64,000 bases of DNA from Cepaea nemoralis (Eukaryota; Mollusca; Gastropoda; Stylommatophora; Helicidae): NCBI GenBank assembly GCA_014155875.1, contig JACEFZ010012647.1, positions 327,001 through 391,000 on the forward strand, read 5' to 3'. Made by a program: the position numbers and the translations under genes. Below the pieces are notes generated by a model that saw only the letters and a list, made by a program, of their open reading frames with translations, had not been told where the DNA came from and ran no database searches. Every line of letters begins with the position of its first letter. Within the stretch, counting starts at the first letter, position 1. Below, piece after piece: positions 45,392 to 57,806 of this stretch.

Positions 45392-46019
45392 CACATGTGC
45401 TGCAAAAGCCATACATTCCTGATTTTAAATGTACTTTTTGCGGATGGGACACGTTTACGATGTTTCATGTATACCATGGATGTTATATTAACATAAGTGT
45501 ATATGTATGTAATTTTTTTTTCTCCTATGTATCACTTAACACTAACAAATTGCTACGCTCTGTGATATTGTGACAACACAGTGCCGTTTCTCAGTGGTTG
45601 CCGATATTTTGTAATTGGGAAGTTCAAGATTAACTTCTGTCTATCCTTACTCCAATTGACCCTAGGACGGTGCCCGGACGACACTATCAATTTGACGACT
45701 GTTGATACACGAGGACACCTAACTGACTATAAGAAAAGAATCTTATAACAGGGGAATCTAGAATCTTTATTGAAGATTCCGACTTGGACACACAGACAGA
45801 CAGACAGACATACAGGAATGAACAGTCAGTTGTGTGAGATTATTCTGCTTGACATTCTCATCATCCCACATAAGGCATGTCAGTTTAGTATTGAATGTCA
45901 GTTTGCAGACACAGGTGGTTAGACACAGACACCTGAACCAGTATGATGCCTCCTAGAGCCTCGGGACTTGAGCCTGATAAGGTTCAGCAGTCATTAGCCA
46001 CGTGGCCTTCTGCAATATC
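45391..46019. other. no recognisable feature
   Basis: Contains a short (CAGA)n near 45790-45815; otherwise unassigned. Confidence 0.5.
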
Positions 46020-46245
46020 AAGAGTCACAGCAAACAGCCACTAGCCCACAGCACCCAGCAAAGAACCAATTGAAAACAGGCAACCAGCCCACAGCAAACA
46101 GCACTCGCCCACAGGAATCAGCAACTAGCCAAAAGCAAACAGCAAACCGCCAACTGCAATCAGGCAGCCGCCGACAGCATACAGCAAACAGCAAATGGCA
46201 CTCGCCCACAGGAATCCGCAAACAGCAAAGGGCACAACAATCATC
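46020..46245. repeat. CAGCAAACAGC-type minisatellite with about 98-bp longer period
   Basis: ACAGCAAACAGC and GCCCACAGGAATC units recur. A larger unit, GGCACTCGCCCACAGGAATC and its near-copy, occurs at about 46100 and 46198. Confidence 0.75.
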
Positions 46246-47221
46246 AACAACAAAGGGGTTCCTGTAAGCAAGAAGAGGTCTGGTGTACAAATCCATCACA
46301 CCCTTGCCTAATACATACCACACGAATATGCCTACACTAACATCCTCTCTATTGTGGTCCGTTCCTCCAGCTCAGACCACAATAGTATGTCTCTTCCAAA
46401 TCATCTCACCGACTTGTTAGGTTACGACTCCTAGTAATCCTAACTTAAGTCCAGTAGCTTTTGAGCCACAAATCTCATATCTAATAGATAGTAGATATGA
46501 TGACAGGTTCCGTTCATGAGGATGGCAGAATTCCATACCTCTTATGGAGATCATCAAGTTTTCTGACATGGATCAGCAGTCTTAATTACAATCTGTCTCA
46601 TCAGAAAAAGTAGATAAGCATATCAGGATGCCTCAGGTAATCAGTCTCAGTCACCTCCAAGGTCACTGGAAGATACTCAGGCGGCACTAGTAAACCTACC
46701 CTGAACTACCGCATTAGAAACAGACAAACAACAGAAGTGTTTTGTTTTCTTGTGTTTGTCGCGTTTGACTTCTCATCGGATCGGGTCCGGAAGTACAAAC
46801 TCACGGAACCCGCCGAACATCCCTGACAATCACCTCGCGAAAGTGATGGCAACTCACAATTCCCCGAGGTTTAGCAGAATGTGCGATTTACAACAGCAAG
46901 TATCTAGGCACAATCAAAGAGTTGAGGTATGTTTCTCGGGACCAGTGACATTCCGGACAGCCCCGATACATAACTGCAGATGACCTTAGAAACGGTTCTA
47001 ACTCTTGTTACCTGGAGATCCCCACTCCCCCCCCCCCCTTAAAATGTGGCCTAGCCGCATGAACGGGGTGGGACAAAAGTTGGTAATGAGTTGTCCCGTC
47101 TGAGACCCACTTCCGTTTCGTGACAGATATAAACAAACAAAAGAAACACACATAACACCTTGCAAACACACACTATGTTGTATGAAATAAACGTTGGAAA
47201 ATAAATAGTCTACACATAAGC
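46246..47221. other. no recognisable feature
   Basis: No family resemblance on either strand; poly(C) at about 47026-47038. Confidence 0.5.
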
Positions 47222-48720
47222 ATTTGACAATGTAAAACATTAAGATATAATAAAATTACAGAAACAATTGAACATTGACGGCAAATATCTGCGAAATGAT
47301 AAAGAACGTGATAAAGAATGTGAGCAACATCGAACAATTAGTATAATGAGTCACATTACGAAGATTTTTCTAAGAATTATGCAACGAGTTAGGAGGAAAA
47401 TACAACCTGAAATAGGAGAAGAACAATGTCGGTTTGTAGAAGGCAAGGGTACAGTAAATGCTGTGTATATACTGAGAAACGTAATCGAACGTTCTATAGA
47501 AGTAAGCAAAGATCTACACCTTTGCTTTATTGACTACCCAAATGCTTTCGCTAAGGTGAGACATGTCAACATGATAAGGATGCTTGAAGATCTACAAATT
47601 GATGGAAAAGATCTTAGACTTGTAAAAAACACATATTGGAAACAATAAGCTGCAATAAGAGTTAATAATGAAGATAGCCAATATCAGCCTATTAAGAGAG
47701 GTGTGATGTGTAATGTCTCCAGATATGTTTTCCCTGTACAGTGAAAGTATTTTCAGAAATATTTAAGATATGGAAGGAATCAACATTGGAGGACGATGCA
47801 TCAATAACATTAGATATGCAGATGATACTGTCTTGATAGCAGGCAATGAACAGGACCTGCAACATTTAGTAGATGCGGTTGTTTACACACAGTGAACAAC
47901 TAGGGTTAGAACTAAATTGTAAAAAGGCACAGATTATGATCGTCACTAGGAAGAACGAAACACCACAATGTAATATACAAGTAAATGGGAATATTCTTCA
48001 AAAAGTGAATATGTACAATTATCTCGGAACAGTAATAACATCTGATGGGAGATGCCTTGAAGAGATTAGAACGAGAATCACCATGGCAAAAGTAGCCTTT
48101 AGCAAGATGAAAAACATACTGACCATTAAAAAGATGTCAATTGAAACGAGAAAAAGAGTGTTGAGATGCTACATAGAATCTGTACTTTTATATGGATGTG
48201 AAACTTGGACAATAAGCAGGCAGGATGAAAAACATCTGATGGCTGTAGAAATGTGGTTTCTGAGGAAAATGCAAAGAATACCATGAACAGACAGAAAGAC
48301 CAATGAGCAAGTCCTTCAAGAAACAAATGAAGATCGTAAACTGATTAGAGACATTAGACGTAGACAGTCACAATTTTTTGGGCATGTTATGAGAAGAAAT
48401 GATTTGGAGAACTTGGTGACAACTGGTAAGATCGAGGGGAACAGACCAAGGGGAAGACCTAGAAGCAAGTACCTGGATGGCTTGGCCTTGTGGCATGGTC
48501 GAGACAGAAACACGGAGCTGATCCACGACTCTGGTGATCGAGTGAGATGGCAAAACATGACCGCCCACGCTTACCGGCATGGCACATGATGGATGGATGG
48601 ATGGATGGATAAAGAACATATATTGGCAGGAAACAGCAGCCATAACAATCAACAACTTTGTGGACACATCTCAGTGTATAAAGAAGGGCGTCAGACAAGG
48701 TTGTGTATTGTCTCCTGATT
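47222..48720 (+). pseudogene. LINE-X RT fragment, split by LINE-Y copy c
   Basis: Left part 47222-47307 includes a QLNIDGKYLRN-like segment; right part 48618-48720 reads NIYWQETAAITINNFVDT and SQCIKKGVRQGCVLSPDLF. They join seamlessly in the family (compare IDGKEMRIIRNIYWQQTKA on the minus strand near 25850). An open frame starting in the left part runs on into LINE-Y, so its first 14 or so codons are LINE-X. The right part stops where an opposite-strand LINE-Y begins. Confidence 0.78.
47308..48607 (+). pseudogene. LINE-Y copy c, 5'-truncated, (GATG)n tail, inside LINE-X
   Basis: Plus strand: ECEQHRTISIMSHITKIFLR, QPEIGEEQCRFVEGKGTVNA, LCFIDYPNAFAKVRHVNMIR, then YADDTVLIAGNEQDLQ (47817). The thumb runs LGLELNCKKAQIMIVTRKNE (47900) and MSIETRKRVLRCYIESVLLY, ending PRGRPRSKYLDGLALWHGRD and GGCATGGCACATGATGGATG. 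GATAAAGAAC at 47298-47307 recurs at 48608-48617. YADD is intact; frameshifts lie at about 47650-47760 and 47870. Confidence 0.86.
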
Positions 48721-48721
48721 T

Positions 48722-51440
48722 GTTCTTATAGTCATTCATCATGTACCATGACGATGAGCGTGGGCGGTCCTGATTCGCCAACTCACTCGAAACCAAATTC
48801 GTTGATTTTTTGTTTGTTGTCTCGACCATGCCATACATGGCCAAGCCATCCAGGTATCTTGGATAAGGCTATCTTCGCCATGGTGATTCTTGTTCTAATC
48901 TCTTCAAGGCATCTCACATCAGATGTTATGACTGTTCCGAGATAATTGTACCGATTCAGTTTTTTAAGAACATTCCTATTTACCTGTATATTACATTGTG
49001 GTACTTCGTTCTTCCTAGTGACGACCATAATCTGTGCCGTCTTACAATTTAGTTCTAACCCTAGTTTTTCACTGCGTGCATCAACTGCATCTACTAAATG
49101 TTGCACGGCTTGTTCATTGTCTGCAATCAAGACTGTATCATCTGCATATCTAATGTTTTTGATGTATCGTCCCCCAATGTTGAATCTTCCATATCTTCTA
49201 TATTTCTGAAAATATTTTCACTTTACAGGGAAAAAAAAAAGATCTGGAGACCTTACACATGCCTGTCTCCCACTTCTTTTAATAGGCTGATATTGTCCTA
49301 CATCATTATCAATTCTTATGGCAACTTAAGGGGGCTGTTTGAAGATCGTATTCAGTTCTTATAGCAGCTTAAGGGGGCTGAGTGGTCTCGAGGTATGGTG
49401 TCCGCCTCGAGTACTGGAGGTCCCGGGTTCAGGCCCCGATGAGGACCAAGATTTATTTTAAAAATCCACTTGGACTTCCAGTAATAAAATTCCCCTGGTC
49501 TCTGGGTAGTGAGATCGGACGCCCGTGTGTATTGTTGGGCACGTAAAAAATCCCATTGGCAGTTGGAAATCGAAAAAGAGTAGCCTAAATTAGGAGTTAA
49601 AAATCTATCCAAGTATTTCAGGATCCTTGCCGATGCAACGGAATTCGTGCATTGAGCTGAGTTTCTTCAGACTCAGGTTTGAGTTAGGAGGAAAACGGAG
49701 CACTTATGGATTAAACCGTGTTCCGAGATGTCGATCCAACGACTAAACTAAACTATGGCAGCTTGTTGTTTCCAATATATGTTTCTTACAAATCTTAGGT
49801 TTTCCCGTCAATTTTTAGATCTTCAAGCATCCTTATCATGTCGACATGTTTCACTTTATCGAATGCCTTTGTGTAGTCAACAAAACAAAGATATAGATCG
49901 TAGTTTACTTCTAAACTGTTCTCATTTACTGTAACTTTGCCGTCTACAAACCCACATTTTTCTTCTCCTATTTCGGGTTGTATTTTCGTCCTAACTCTTT
50001 TCATGATAATTATCAGCAAATTCTTCGTGATTTGGCTCATTATACTAATTGTTCGATGTTGATCACATTCCATGGCTCCTGATTTCTTTGGGATTGCAAT
50101 AAATGTAGAATTACATAATTCCATATTCCTCTAAGGCTTTGATCATTTACATTGTGATGTTATCTGTCTTGCCAGTTTTCATATGGTTAAGTGTATTCTG
50201 AACTTCCATCATCAAATTTGATTGTCCTTCATTATTACTCCGATGATCATATTGTTATTCTCTTGTATCATCATAAAGGTCTTTCACATAATCTTACCAT
50301 GAATGTAAAATCTGATCTTTTCTATTATGATTTTTCCCTCTTTAGTTTTTAGGCAACCCGTTGATGTGTGTGTTCTTTTATTAGTGATGTCATTAATTAT
50401 TGTGTGCATTAATTGTTATTCCGGGTGTTGTGTTGGTTTTCAATTTCTTGCAATTTTACTTAAGCCATGTTTCTTTTGCCTCTTTGCTTAGCTTTCTTAT
50501 TTTTCTGTGAATCTCTTCATAGATTTCTTTGTCATTTTTGTTATTTTTTTCTTATTGCCATAAGTTTTAAGATGTATTCCGTCATCCATTTCTAACGTCC
50601 CATTATCGTTATTTTTGGGATCGTTGTTTCCGCAGCTTGGTTGACTGATTTCTTTAATATTTCCCATTGGTCACTGACGTCTTGAAATAATATTTCCATA
50701 TCAGACAATGCATCGAATCTGTTCTTAACCTCTACATTGAATTTATCTGTTATCTCCTCACTCTTCAGTGATTGTAGATCAAATTTTGTGTTTCGTGGTG
50801 TATATTTGACTTTTTAAAATTTTATATGTAAATTGCTTAATATTAATCTATGGTCGCTGTAGCAGTCGGCGCTTGGTAGAGTTTTGCGACTTTTAAGGCA
50901 TTTCGAAATCTTCTGTTGATGAGTATATAATCAGTATGATTTCTGATCTTATGATCAGGACTCCTCCATGTCCATAATCTCCTTGGGTGCTGTTTATACC
51001 AAGTGTTTCCAATAATCACATCATGCTCTTTTGCCCACTGTACAAGTCTGCAACCTCTTTCATTCTGTTCAACTAGTCCGTACTTGCCTATTATGTATAC
51101 GTCCTGTTGGTTTCCAACTTTGGCATTCAGGTCACCCATTACGACATTTACTTCAGAACTCTTGCATTTCTTGAATGCTTTCTCTAAATCATTATAAAAT
51201 GCATCAATCCTGGCATCTGCTGTTGCTACAGTCTGCTGTTGGTGCATAAACTTGTATGACGTTGACATCAAAAGATCTTCCACTCAAGTTCATGAGTAAC
51301 ACTCTGTCTGATACAGTCCAATATCCTTTGATTGATTTTGATCTATCTATATCAATTATAATTGCTACTCCCCGCTGATGTTTCTCTCCACCAGAATAGA
51401 TTATTCTATATATTCCTCAGATTTTATAATGCCCATTTCT
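48722..51440 (-). pseudogene. LINE-Y copy d, endonuclease to RT, opposite strand, carrying SINE-B
   Basis: Minus strand from 51420: HQRGVAIIIDIDRSKSIKG, NVIQVYAPT, VNVVMGDLNAKVGNQQDVYI (about 51130), RRLWTWRSPDHKIRNHTDYI, SDHRLILSNL. A heavily decayed linker is followed by SQITKNLLIIIMKRVRTKIQ and PEIGEEKCGFVDGKVTVNEN (49960), YLCFVDYTKAFDKVKHVDMI, RYADDTVLIA (codons at 49138-49149), LGLELNCKTAQIMVVTRKNE. The 3' end joins ARITMAKIALSKI-like sequence directly to the WLGHVWHGRD segment, so about 120 codons are deleted there. Confidence 0.84.
49328..49753 (+). mobile_element. SINE-B: tRNA-headed SINE inside LINE-Y copy d, 11-bp target duplication
   Basis: The main head starts AAGGGGGCTGAGTGGTCTCG at 49371. 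The A box lies at about 49379-49391 and the B box GGTTCAGGCCC at 49426-49436. The body continues to GAGATGTCGATCCAACGAC and an (AACTA)n-like tail. TATGGCAACTT (49317-49327) and TATGGCAGCTT (49754-49764) flank the block. Between the left duplication and the main head is a 43-bp stub that repeats AAGGGGGCTG and a third copy of the target (TATAGCAGCTT, 49360-49370). Confidence 0.85.
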
Positions 51441-52389
51441 GTTCACCTGGTCTCACATATTGTAAGGTGTTGGATGGTGAGATGCAACCACACAAAGTGT
51501 ATCCCCCTTACAAAAGAATTCTAGAGCATTGGGGGTTGATCTCAAATAGTGTGGAAAATTCACTGGAAGGTGATGTGATATAAAAGAGGTCTGGGGGTCT
51601 AGGGAACTCCTAGATAAATGAACAAACCACACTAAATTTTTGCCCTTCCCTGGATAACCATACTGGCCCAAGAACCCATAATTGTACTGACTAGTCTAAC
51701 AAAGTTCAGTGGTACAATTATAAGAATGATAAAATGGGCTCTCCAAACAGGCAATATGAATCTGGGACGTTACCGTGGGACAAAGTGATCAAGTTGTCGA
51801 CGTGAGGTCACCCAGCCTCATGTTATTCCTATACATTCATTATGTATTAATTAATTACTATCTAATCACATATTGAACTTGGTATGACATCACAAGTGAG
51901 TGAATGCAAAGTAAGATAAAATTTGCAAAGTTTAATGAAACTAATATATCTGAAAGGTGGGGGAAAGATAACAAGAAGCCTCACAAAAAAAAATACATAT
52001 ATATCAACAAAGACATGCATATATCAATATCTTGTAGGTATTGTGATATAAGTCTTCTTGTTTCTCCTCCATCACAGTGTTGAATCACTATACTAGATTG
52101 TCCTGATACTCTCCAATCTAAAATGCATCTATTAATGAATTTGGGCCCACCACAAGATTTGGGTTCATATACAGGTTGTCCTAGGGAAATATATATGTGT
52201 CCTAGATTGATGGATTTCTCTTCCTCAAAGTCTATTGTAGGAAGTGAAGATGGGATTTGAGAAGGGGTTGGTTATGAATGATTAAATGGAATTAGGCTGT
52301 CTTAAAGTTACCATCCTGGAGGGAATCTCAGGAAAATCTTCCTGCCCGCAAGACATGGCGTTGACTTGCCCAAACTCAGACGGATGGTC
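51441..52389. other. no recognisable feature
   Basis: No coding resemblance; some CTAGGGAACTCCTAG-like local symmetry near 51600. Confidence 0.45.
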
Positions 52390-52397
52390 TGAGTTTC

Positions 52398-52831
52398 CAT
52401 GATTGACTGATTAATTGATTGATTGATTTAGGAACCCTTCCTCAGCAGCCGGCGAAGAGTTCCGACACCAACAGTTTCAGTAGCAATCTGATTATATGTC
52501 CGTATCGTCTTTCCTCTGAGCGTCGAGCGTTGGCCAGATTCCCTCGTCACTCCTCGCTGCTTCATTTTTGCCAGACTATGGTGATCCATTTCCTCCTCCC
52601 AATTGTATACGTGCTCCCACAAGGCCGCAACCACGTCTGCCTTGTCATGCATCAATACTCCACCAAGTTTTTCTGAGCCAGTCAATCTCTCCGCCTGTTC
52701 ATTATCCAGCACACTGACATGCCCCGGAGAAAAGATCCAGGTGATGCTTGCCACCCGTGACCTCCGAAGCGAAGCAAGCTACTCTGCACGAAGCCTGCCT
52801 GTCCTCACCCTCCTCAGCATGCTTTCTGAGT
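52398..52831 (-). pseudogene. LINE-R copy 5, short 3' fragment with (AATC)n tail
   Basis: Minus strand: ITWIFSPGHVSVLDNEQAER, LTGSEKLGGVLMHDKADVV, YNQIATETVGVGTLRRLLRK; tail seen as ATTG/ATTA repeats at 52401-52430. TGAGTTTC at 52390-52397 recurs at 52832-52839. About 35 bp of the 3' end present in copy 4 is missing next to the tail. Confidence 0.85.
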
Positions 52832-52839
52832 TGAGTTTC

Positions 52840-54904
52840 TACATCTCCATTACAGACTGGTTGAATAGGCTATACCATGCTGCAATCAACAAGGAACACT
52901 ACTTTCCTCCTTGTCAAGATAAACAACATTGCACACATATACATTTTGCAAATATGAAATGTTAAGGTGAAATGTGTAAGAGTGAAAAAAGGAAATAGGA
53001 AAGAAAGGATGAGGAGGAGGAGAAGGATGAGGAGGAGGAGGAGGAAGTGTGGCAGCGACTGAAGGTGAGGTCTATGTCCCCTTTCTCTCCTCGGTGCTAG
53101 ATCTAATGTGACTGCTGATGGGCACTACAACTATCTGCATGTCTCTCATCCTCTTGTCCTCACTGGTGTTATTGAGTCTGTATGTGTCAGGGGACTCATT
53201 GGAGAAAAGGTAATCAGATGACAGATAAGGACATCAGAAGTGTGACAGGGGAATAGATGAGCAGGTAAAGTCACTAGGTTTAGGACAAAGGCATTGCTTG
53301 TGATGTGATGACATCATGATGACATAAAACGTCAATGCTATTAACTCATCATCACACTCAAGGCAGTGCAAGATTGTTGGCTGCCTGTTTCAAGTCAGGT
53401 TCGATTCACAAGTGCCACCCCTTCTCTCTTCAACCACCACTAGTTTATATGTCCTTCTTTACTGGGGTATTAAGAATTCGAACAACTTCTCCTCACAGTT
53501 TTAGAAGTTTGAATGAAATAAAATCATATATATGATTATCTCACAATATGAGAAATTATGGTTCATGTGCATACACCAGTGTAGATTCGTATGTCCGGTT
53601 AGACACTCACAAAAAATGACATCACAGTTTCTTTTCATGCACATTGAACCAATGTATATAAAAATGTGAGAACCACAAACACAGATTCTTATTTCTCACA
53701 CCAATATCCTTCTTCTTCTTAAGCCTGAACGCAATTTCGTCCTCTTCTGTTGGCAGGCAACAGTAGGCGTAGACAGGGGTTTAAATATTCCCCACTCTGG
53801 ACAGACACGGCTAGCTCTTGGTTCATCACGAATGCCTTATGTTCTATACTGAGAAAGCAAGTGCAGTCATGAACGTAAATATTAGCCTACAGCCATGGAT
53901 TTCATGCTGGGCCTAAGTGCAAGGTCTGCCAGACATGCAATATATATTTCATCCCTCCCTTACTCCACTTGCAAGCAAAAATAAATGAGGAAGAATAATA
54001 CATTCTCTCCCTCTCTCACTCTCAGTATGGTCTGGAGATAATGCGCATAAGAAGCAAAGCATTTATCAAAATCACAAGAGCTGCATTAACTTGTCTCCTA
54101 AACAGTCCTCTTAGAATAGAACGGTGTTAAAATTCTTCATTTAGAAAAATGCATAAGAAATGCATTGACAAGATTACTTTCTACAGCATCTGAGATGAAA
54201 GTGCATGATCTGCATTCATTAAATGGCATTTGAATCATAAAATAGATTTAGATTCAGTAAAATGCGAGGAGAAGCAAAGCAAGATGTAGGCAGGAGGTAA
54301 TCCAGGGTCTGCAAGATGTCTCCCAGAATTGGAGAGAATATTTCTTATTGCATTAACTTCACAAAAATGCACAAATACCTCTGACAACATGTGTTTCCTT
54401 GACCGTTCCTTAAATGATTGTCGTATTTATCATGGAGGTACACGCTTACCAAGTTGGGGGAAAGGCACCACGATGAAAAAGGAAGCATACAGAAACTACG
54501 TCTGGTCGCTATGAAGTCATTTTATGGAATTCGCAGTGTTGGCGGTCTGGATGGCCTCGCCAAGTGATGTTGGCCAACTAATCGATCAGCTCGCCTCCTT
54601 GAAACGCCACCGTGTTCCCACTTGGTTATGACACGTCTAAATTTAGACATGATGAAGCATGTCCTACAGTGCTAGATGGTTCTCAAGTTGACCACATGTT
54701 TCCGATTTGGGGTTTATTGCTGCAAACAGGTAGGGATTGATTCCATTATGTCACATGACCCCCCTTCCAATCAGTTCAACATGAGGAGAACTGGGCATCA
54801 ATTATCCACAGTTGCCAGCCTCCTCACTGGTGACCTACTCCTGTCGGTTCCTACCTCATCGGAAGTTGATGATTCATCAGGAATTGGATGTCGACTCAGA
54901 ATGT
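52840..54904. other. no recognisable gene; one (GAG)n tract
   Basis: A (GAGGAG)n purine tract lies at about 53007-53048. The rest has no assignable frame. 54540-54904 may hold decayed Gypsy 3' sequence, but no long terminal repeat is identifiable. Confidence 0.45.
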
Positions 54905-56575
54905 ATGCTTCAACGTTCATTTTCCCAAGAACGAATTCTATCTAAAATGAGTACGGTTGCAACAGTAACGAACATCATGAGTCTTGCATTCAGATTCCTT
55001 GATGCTGTCAGAAACATTAGGGGTTGATGATCACACTCTACTGTAAAATGTTTTCCATACAGATAAGCCTGGAAGTTCTCCACTGCCCAGACTAGTACAA
55101 GGCATTCAAATTCGATCACTGAATAAATCCTCTCAGCAGCATTCAATTGCCTTACTGCGTAGGCCACAGTGAATAGCTCTGATAGGTCATCTCTTTCCTT
55201 TGGAGCAAGGCTGCTCCAACCCCAATGTTGCTCGCATCTGTGAGCAGCACAAATGGACAGTCGAGGTCAGGTTGAAGAAGAATTGGTTTGGTAGTTAAAG
55301 CCTGTTTGAGAGCTGTAAAAGCTGTCTTACAATCAGCTGACCAAATGACTTTCTCTCAAACACTCTTCTTGGTAAGATCCCTTAAAGGTCCTGACAGAGA
55401 ATTGAAGTCCTTGATGTATCGATGATAGGTTCCACACAAGGATATGAATGACATAACATCCTTCTTGGTCCTTGGGCGAGGTGCTCTCTTGAGTTTTTCC
55501 ACATTCACCTCATATGTTGTCATGAATCCTTGAGATACCTGATGGCCTAGAAAATCCAGTTGTTGGAATCCTATCTAACACTTCTTGGGTCTTGCTGTCA
55601 AACCAGTTTCTTTAAGTCGCTTGAACAAGAGATACAATGTCTTGACATGCTCCTCGAATGGTTCAGTAGCGATCAAAATACCATCAATGAAGTGGCTGAT
55701 TGCCGGATGATGTAATGGGTCCAGCAATTTATTAATAATGCAGGTTAAAACACAAGGTGCATTACTCAATCCAAATGGAAGAACGCTGAACTCATAATGT
55801 CCTCCAGGGGTGCTGAAGGCCAACCATGGTCGAACTTCCAATTTAACAGGAGTCTGATAATATCCCTTGCTGAGATCAATCCTATTGACTTACTTAGCCT
55901 TGTTGAGACTTGTAAAGAGCTGGTTCTGATCAGGTAAAGGTTCTGCCTGGAATTCAGTAATAGCATTGAGCTGTCGATAATCGATGCACAATCTATGGTC
56001 TCCACTCGATTTTCTTAACAACACTACACTAGCACTATATGGTGACTCAGATGATGAGATGATTCCTGACGAGAGCATTTGCTGAATTTCTTCCTTAACA
56101 GTATTTTTCCTGGCATAATTAACTGGGTAAGTTTTGACTCGCGCAGGCGTAGAATCAGTCAATTCTATGTCGAATTCCACTAAATCGGTGTATCCTGGCT
56201 AGTCAGAGAGTACATCTGCATATGTAGCTAAAGATCCCGAATCTGCTTTTGCTGATCTTTTGTTAGGTTGGGGTTGATATCCACATCCTTAAAGGTTTCT
56301 TTAGCTTGCTTGGGTTCTCTACTCCCATTGTAGTTCCATGTTCTACTTCTATAGCCACAGCCAAAGCCATCAGGTGTGCAGTTTCAGTGGTCGAGGGCAT
56401 TTCATTATATTTCCTTAACAGACTTATGTGAAAAATCTTTAACTTGCTTTTGATGAAGATCTTTTAGTTTGTACGAGAAATCTTCTCCGTCACTACATAT
56501 GGCCCCTTCCATCCTATTTGCAACTTATTCTGACAAGTTCGAAGTAGTAACAGCACTTTCTAACCTGGATATGTG
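54905..56575 (-). pseudogene. Ty3/Gypsy-type retrotransposon pol, integrase-before-RT order (Gmr1-like)
   Basis: Minus strand, 5' to 3'. Integrase C-terminal end (56565-56400): KVLLLLRTCQNKLQIGWKGP, YVVTEKISRTN, HISLLRKYNEM. Linker: DINPNLTKDQQKQIRDL. RT: EFDIELTDSTPARVKTYPV (56180), IQQMLSSGIISSSESPYSAS, HRLCIDYRQLNAITEF, LAFSTPGGHYEFSVLPFGLS (55825), then HFIDGILIAT, where the second catalytic Asp of the usual IDD is Gly (codon 55680-55682). A diverged stretch leads to RNase H: AYAVRQLNAAERIYSVIEFE and YLYGKHFTVECDHQPLMFL (55060). Stops and frameshifts are present at about 56555, 56475, 55880 and 55570. No protease, gag or LTR was found. Having integrase upstream of RT is the reverse of normal Gypsy order and is known for Gmr1-like elements. 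Confidence 0.8.
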
Positions 56576-57369
56576 GAGATTATCGCGTTCCTCTATGTAT
56601 CGACGGGTGCATCTTCGCCGTGGGAAAACAGAATTGATGGCATAGGAAGTTAAATCAAATGTTCGGCAGACCACCGTTATGGTTTGTTATTTATTTTGGT
56701 TGATAATCGATGGCGTCGGAAAGCAGTCCAGTTATGATCTCAGGGAATACTGACTTTTTCTTTTTGATGTTAAACTACGGCTTGGACAGGTAAAACTACA
56801 TTGATGTTGACATTAAGTGAGGTGCTTCTGCTGACGTGTGGTGCGCTTGGCTCGGGCTTGCTGTGTAGTGGCAATGGCGCATTACAGATTGGTGTATATA
56901 AATGTTGGTTTAGTAGCATGTAAATTCGCATGTATGGAGGCACTATGAGTTAATGTATTCTTATTATACTAACATAGTTAAATATTTTGTTTGTTCATTT
57001 CATGTGTTACTAACCTTTATTCATTGTGCCATAAAGTCATACAAGAAGAGTTAGAGTTTAATTTTGTTCCGTGAGGAGAATAGATGGCTTATGGGAAGAG
57101 TAACGGTATTGATATATGAGTATGGTTATGTAATAATATAGAGATTGATGGTTGATTAATTCATTGAATATGAAATATAATTGATTTTAATCACAAAATA
57201 AAAAAGGCAAAATTAAGTTATAAGCAGTAATCATTATTACTATAGGTAATTATATAGTGGATCTGCATGTGTTGATGTGTTCTGCTATATTTACCTTGCC
57301 TGTCGGTGATATTACATGACCAATCATATCATCTATGGTAGATAATTTATACGCCATAGTTGAATTTAT
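56576..57369. other. no recognisable feature
   Basis: AT-rich and unassigned on both strands; could include unreadable upstream parts of the Gypsy element. Confidence 0.5.
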
Positions 57370-57395
57370 CTCTATATCTCTTTAACTCCCTTCCT

Positions 57396-57431
<36 letters not shown>

Positions 57432-57485
57432 GCTCTCACTCTCTCTCTCTCTCTTGTCTCTCTCTCTCTCTTTCTCCCTCTCACT

Positions 57486-57577
<92 letters not shown>

Positions 57578-57615
57578 TTCGCTCTCTCACTAATTATTTC
57601 TCTCTTTCTCTCATC

Positions 57616-57655
<40 letters not shown>

Positions 57656-57690
57656 CGCTTGCTCGCTCTCTCTCTCTCTCTCATCAGATC
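57370..57690. repeat. (CT)n-(TA)n-(CT)n compound microsatellite
   Basis: CT-rich to 57480, TA at 57489-57575, CT-rich again to about 57683. It directly precedes the CR1-like element. Confidence 0.96.
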
Positions 57691-57806
57691 CGGTTTCCGG
57701 TAACGAGCGGACGTGTCTTCACATGCTCTCTCGATTTTTGAATATTTTAACAAGTTTACTTATTTCAATCGCGATGTTGTGTATATCATTGTGTTCGTTC
57801 TAAGAG

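Noticed and set aside
45127..45573. 148-codon serine-leucine frame
   Set aside because: Mostly a translation of (CT)n; no non-repeat domain of useful length.
52990..53050. (GAG)n as an acidic-repeat coding exon
   Set aside because: No flanking coding resemblance or splice context; treated as a simple repeat.
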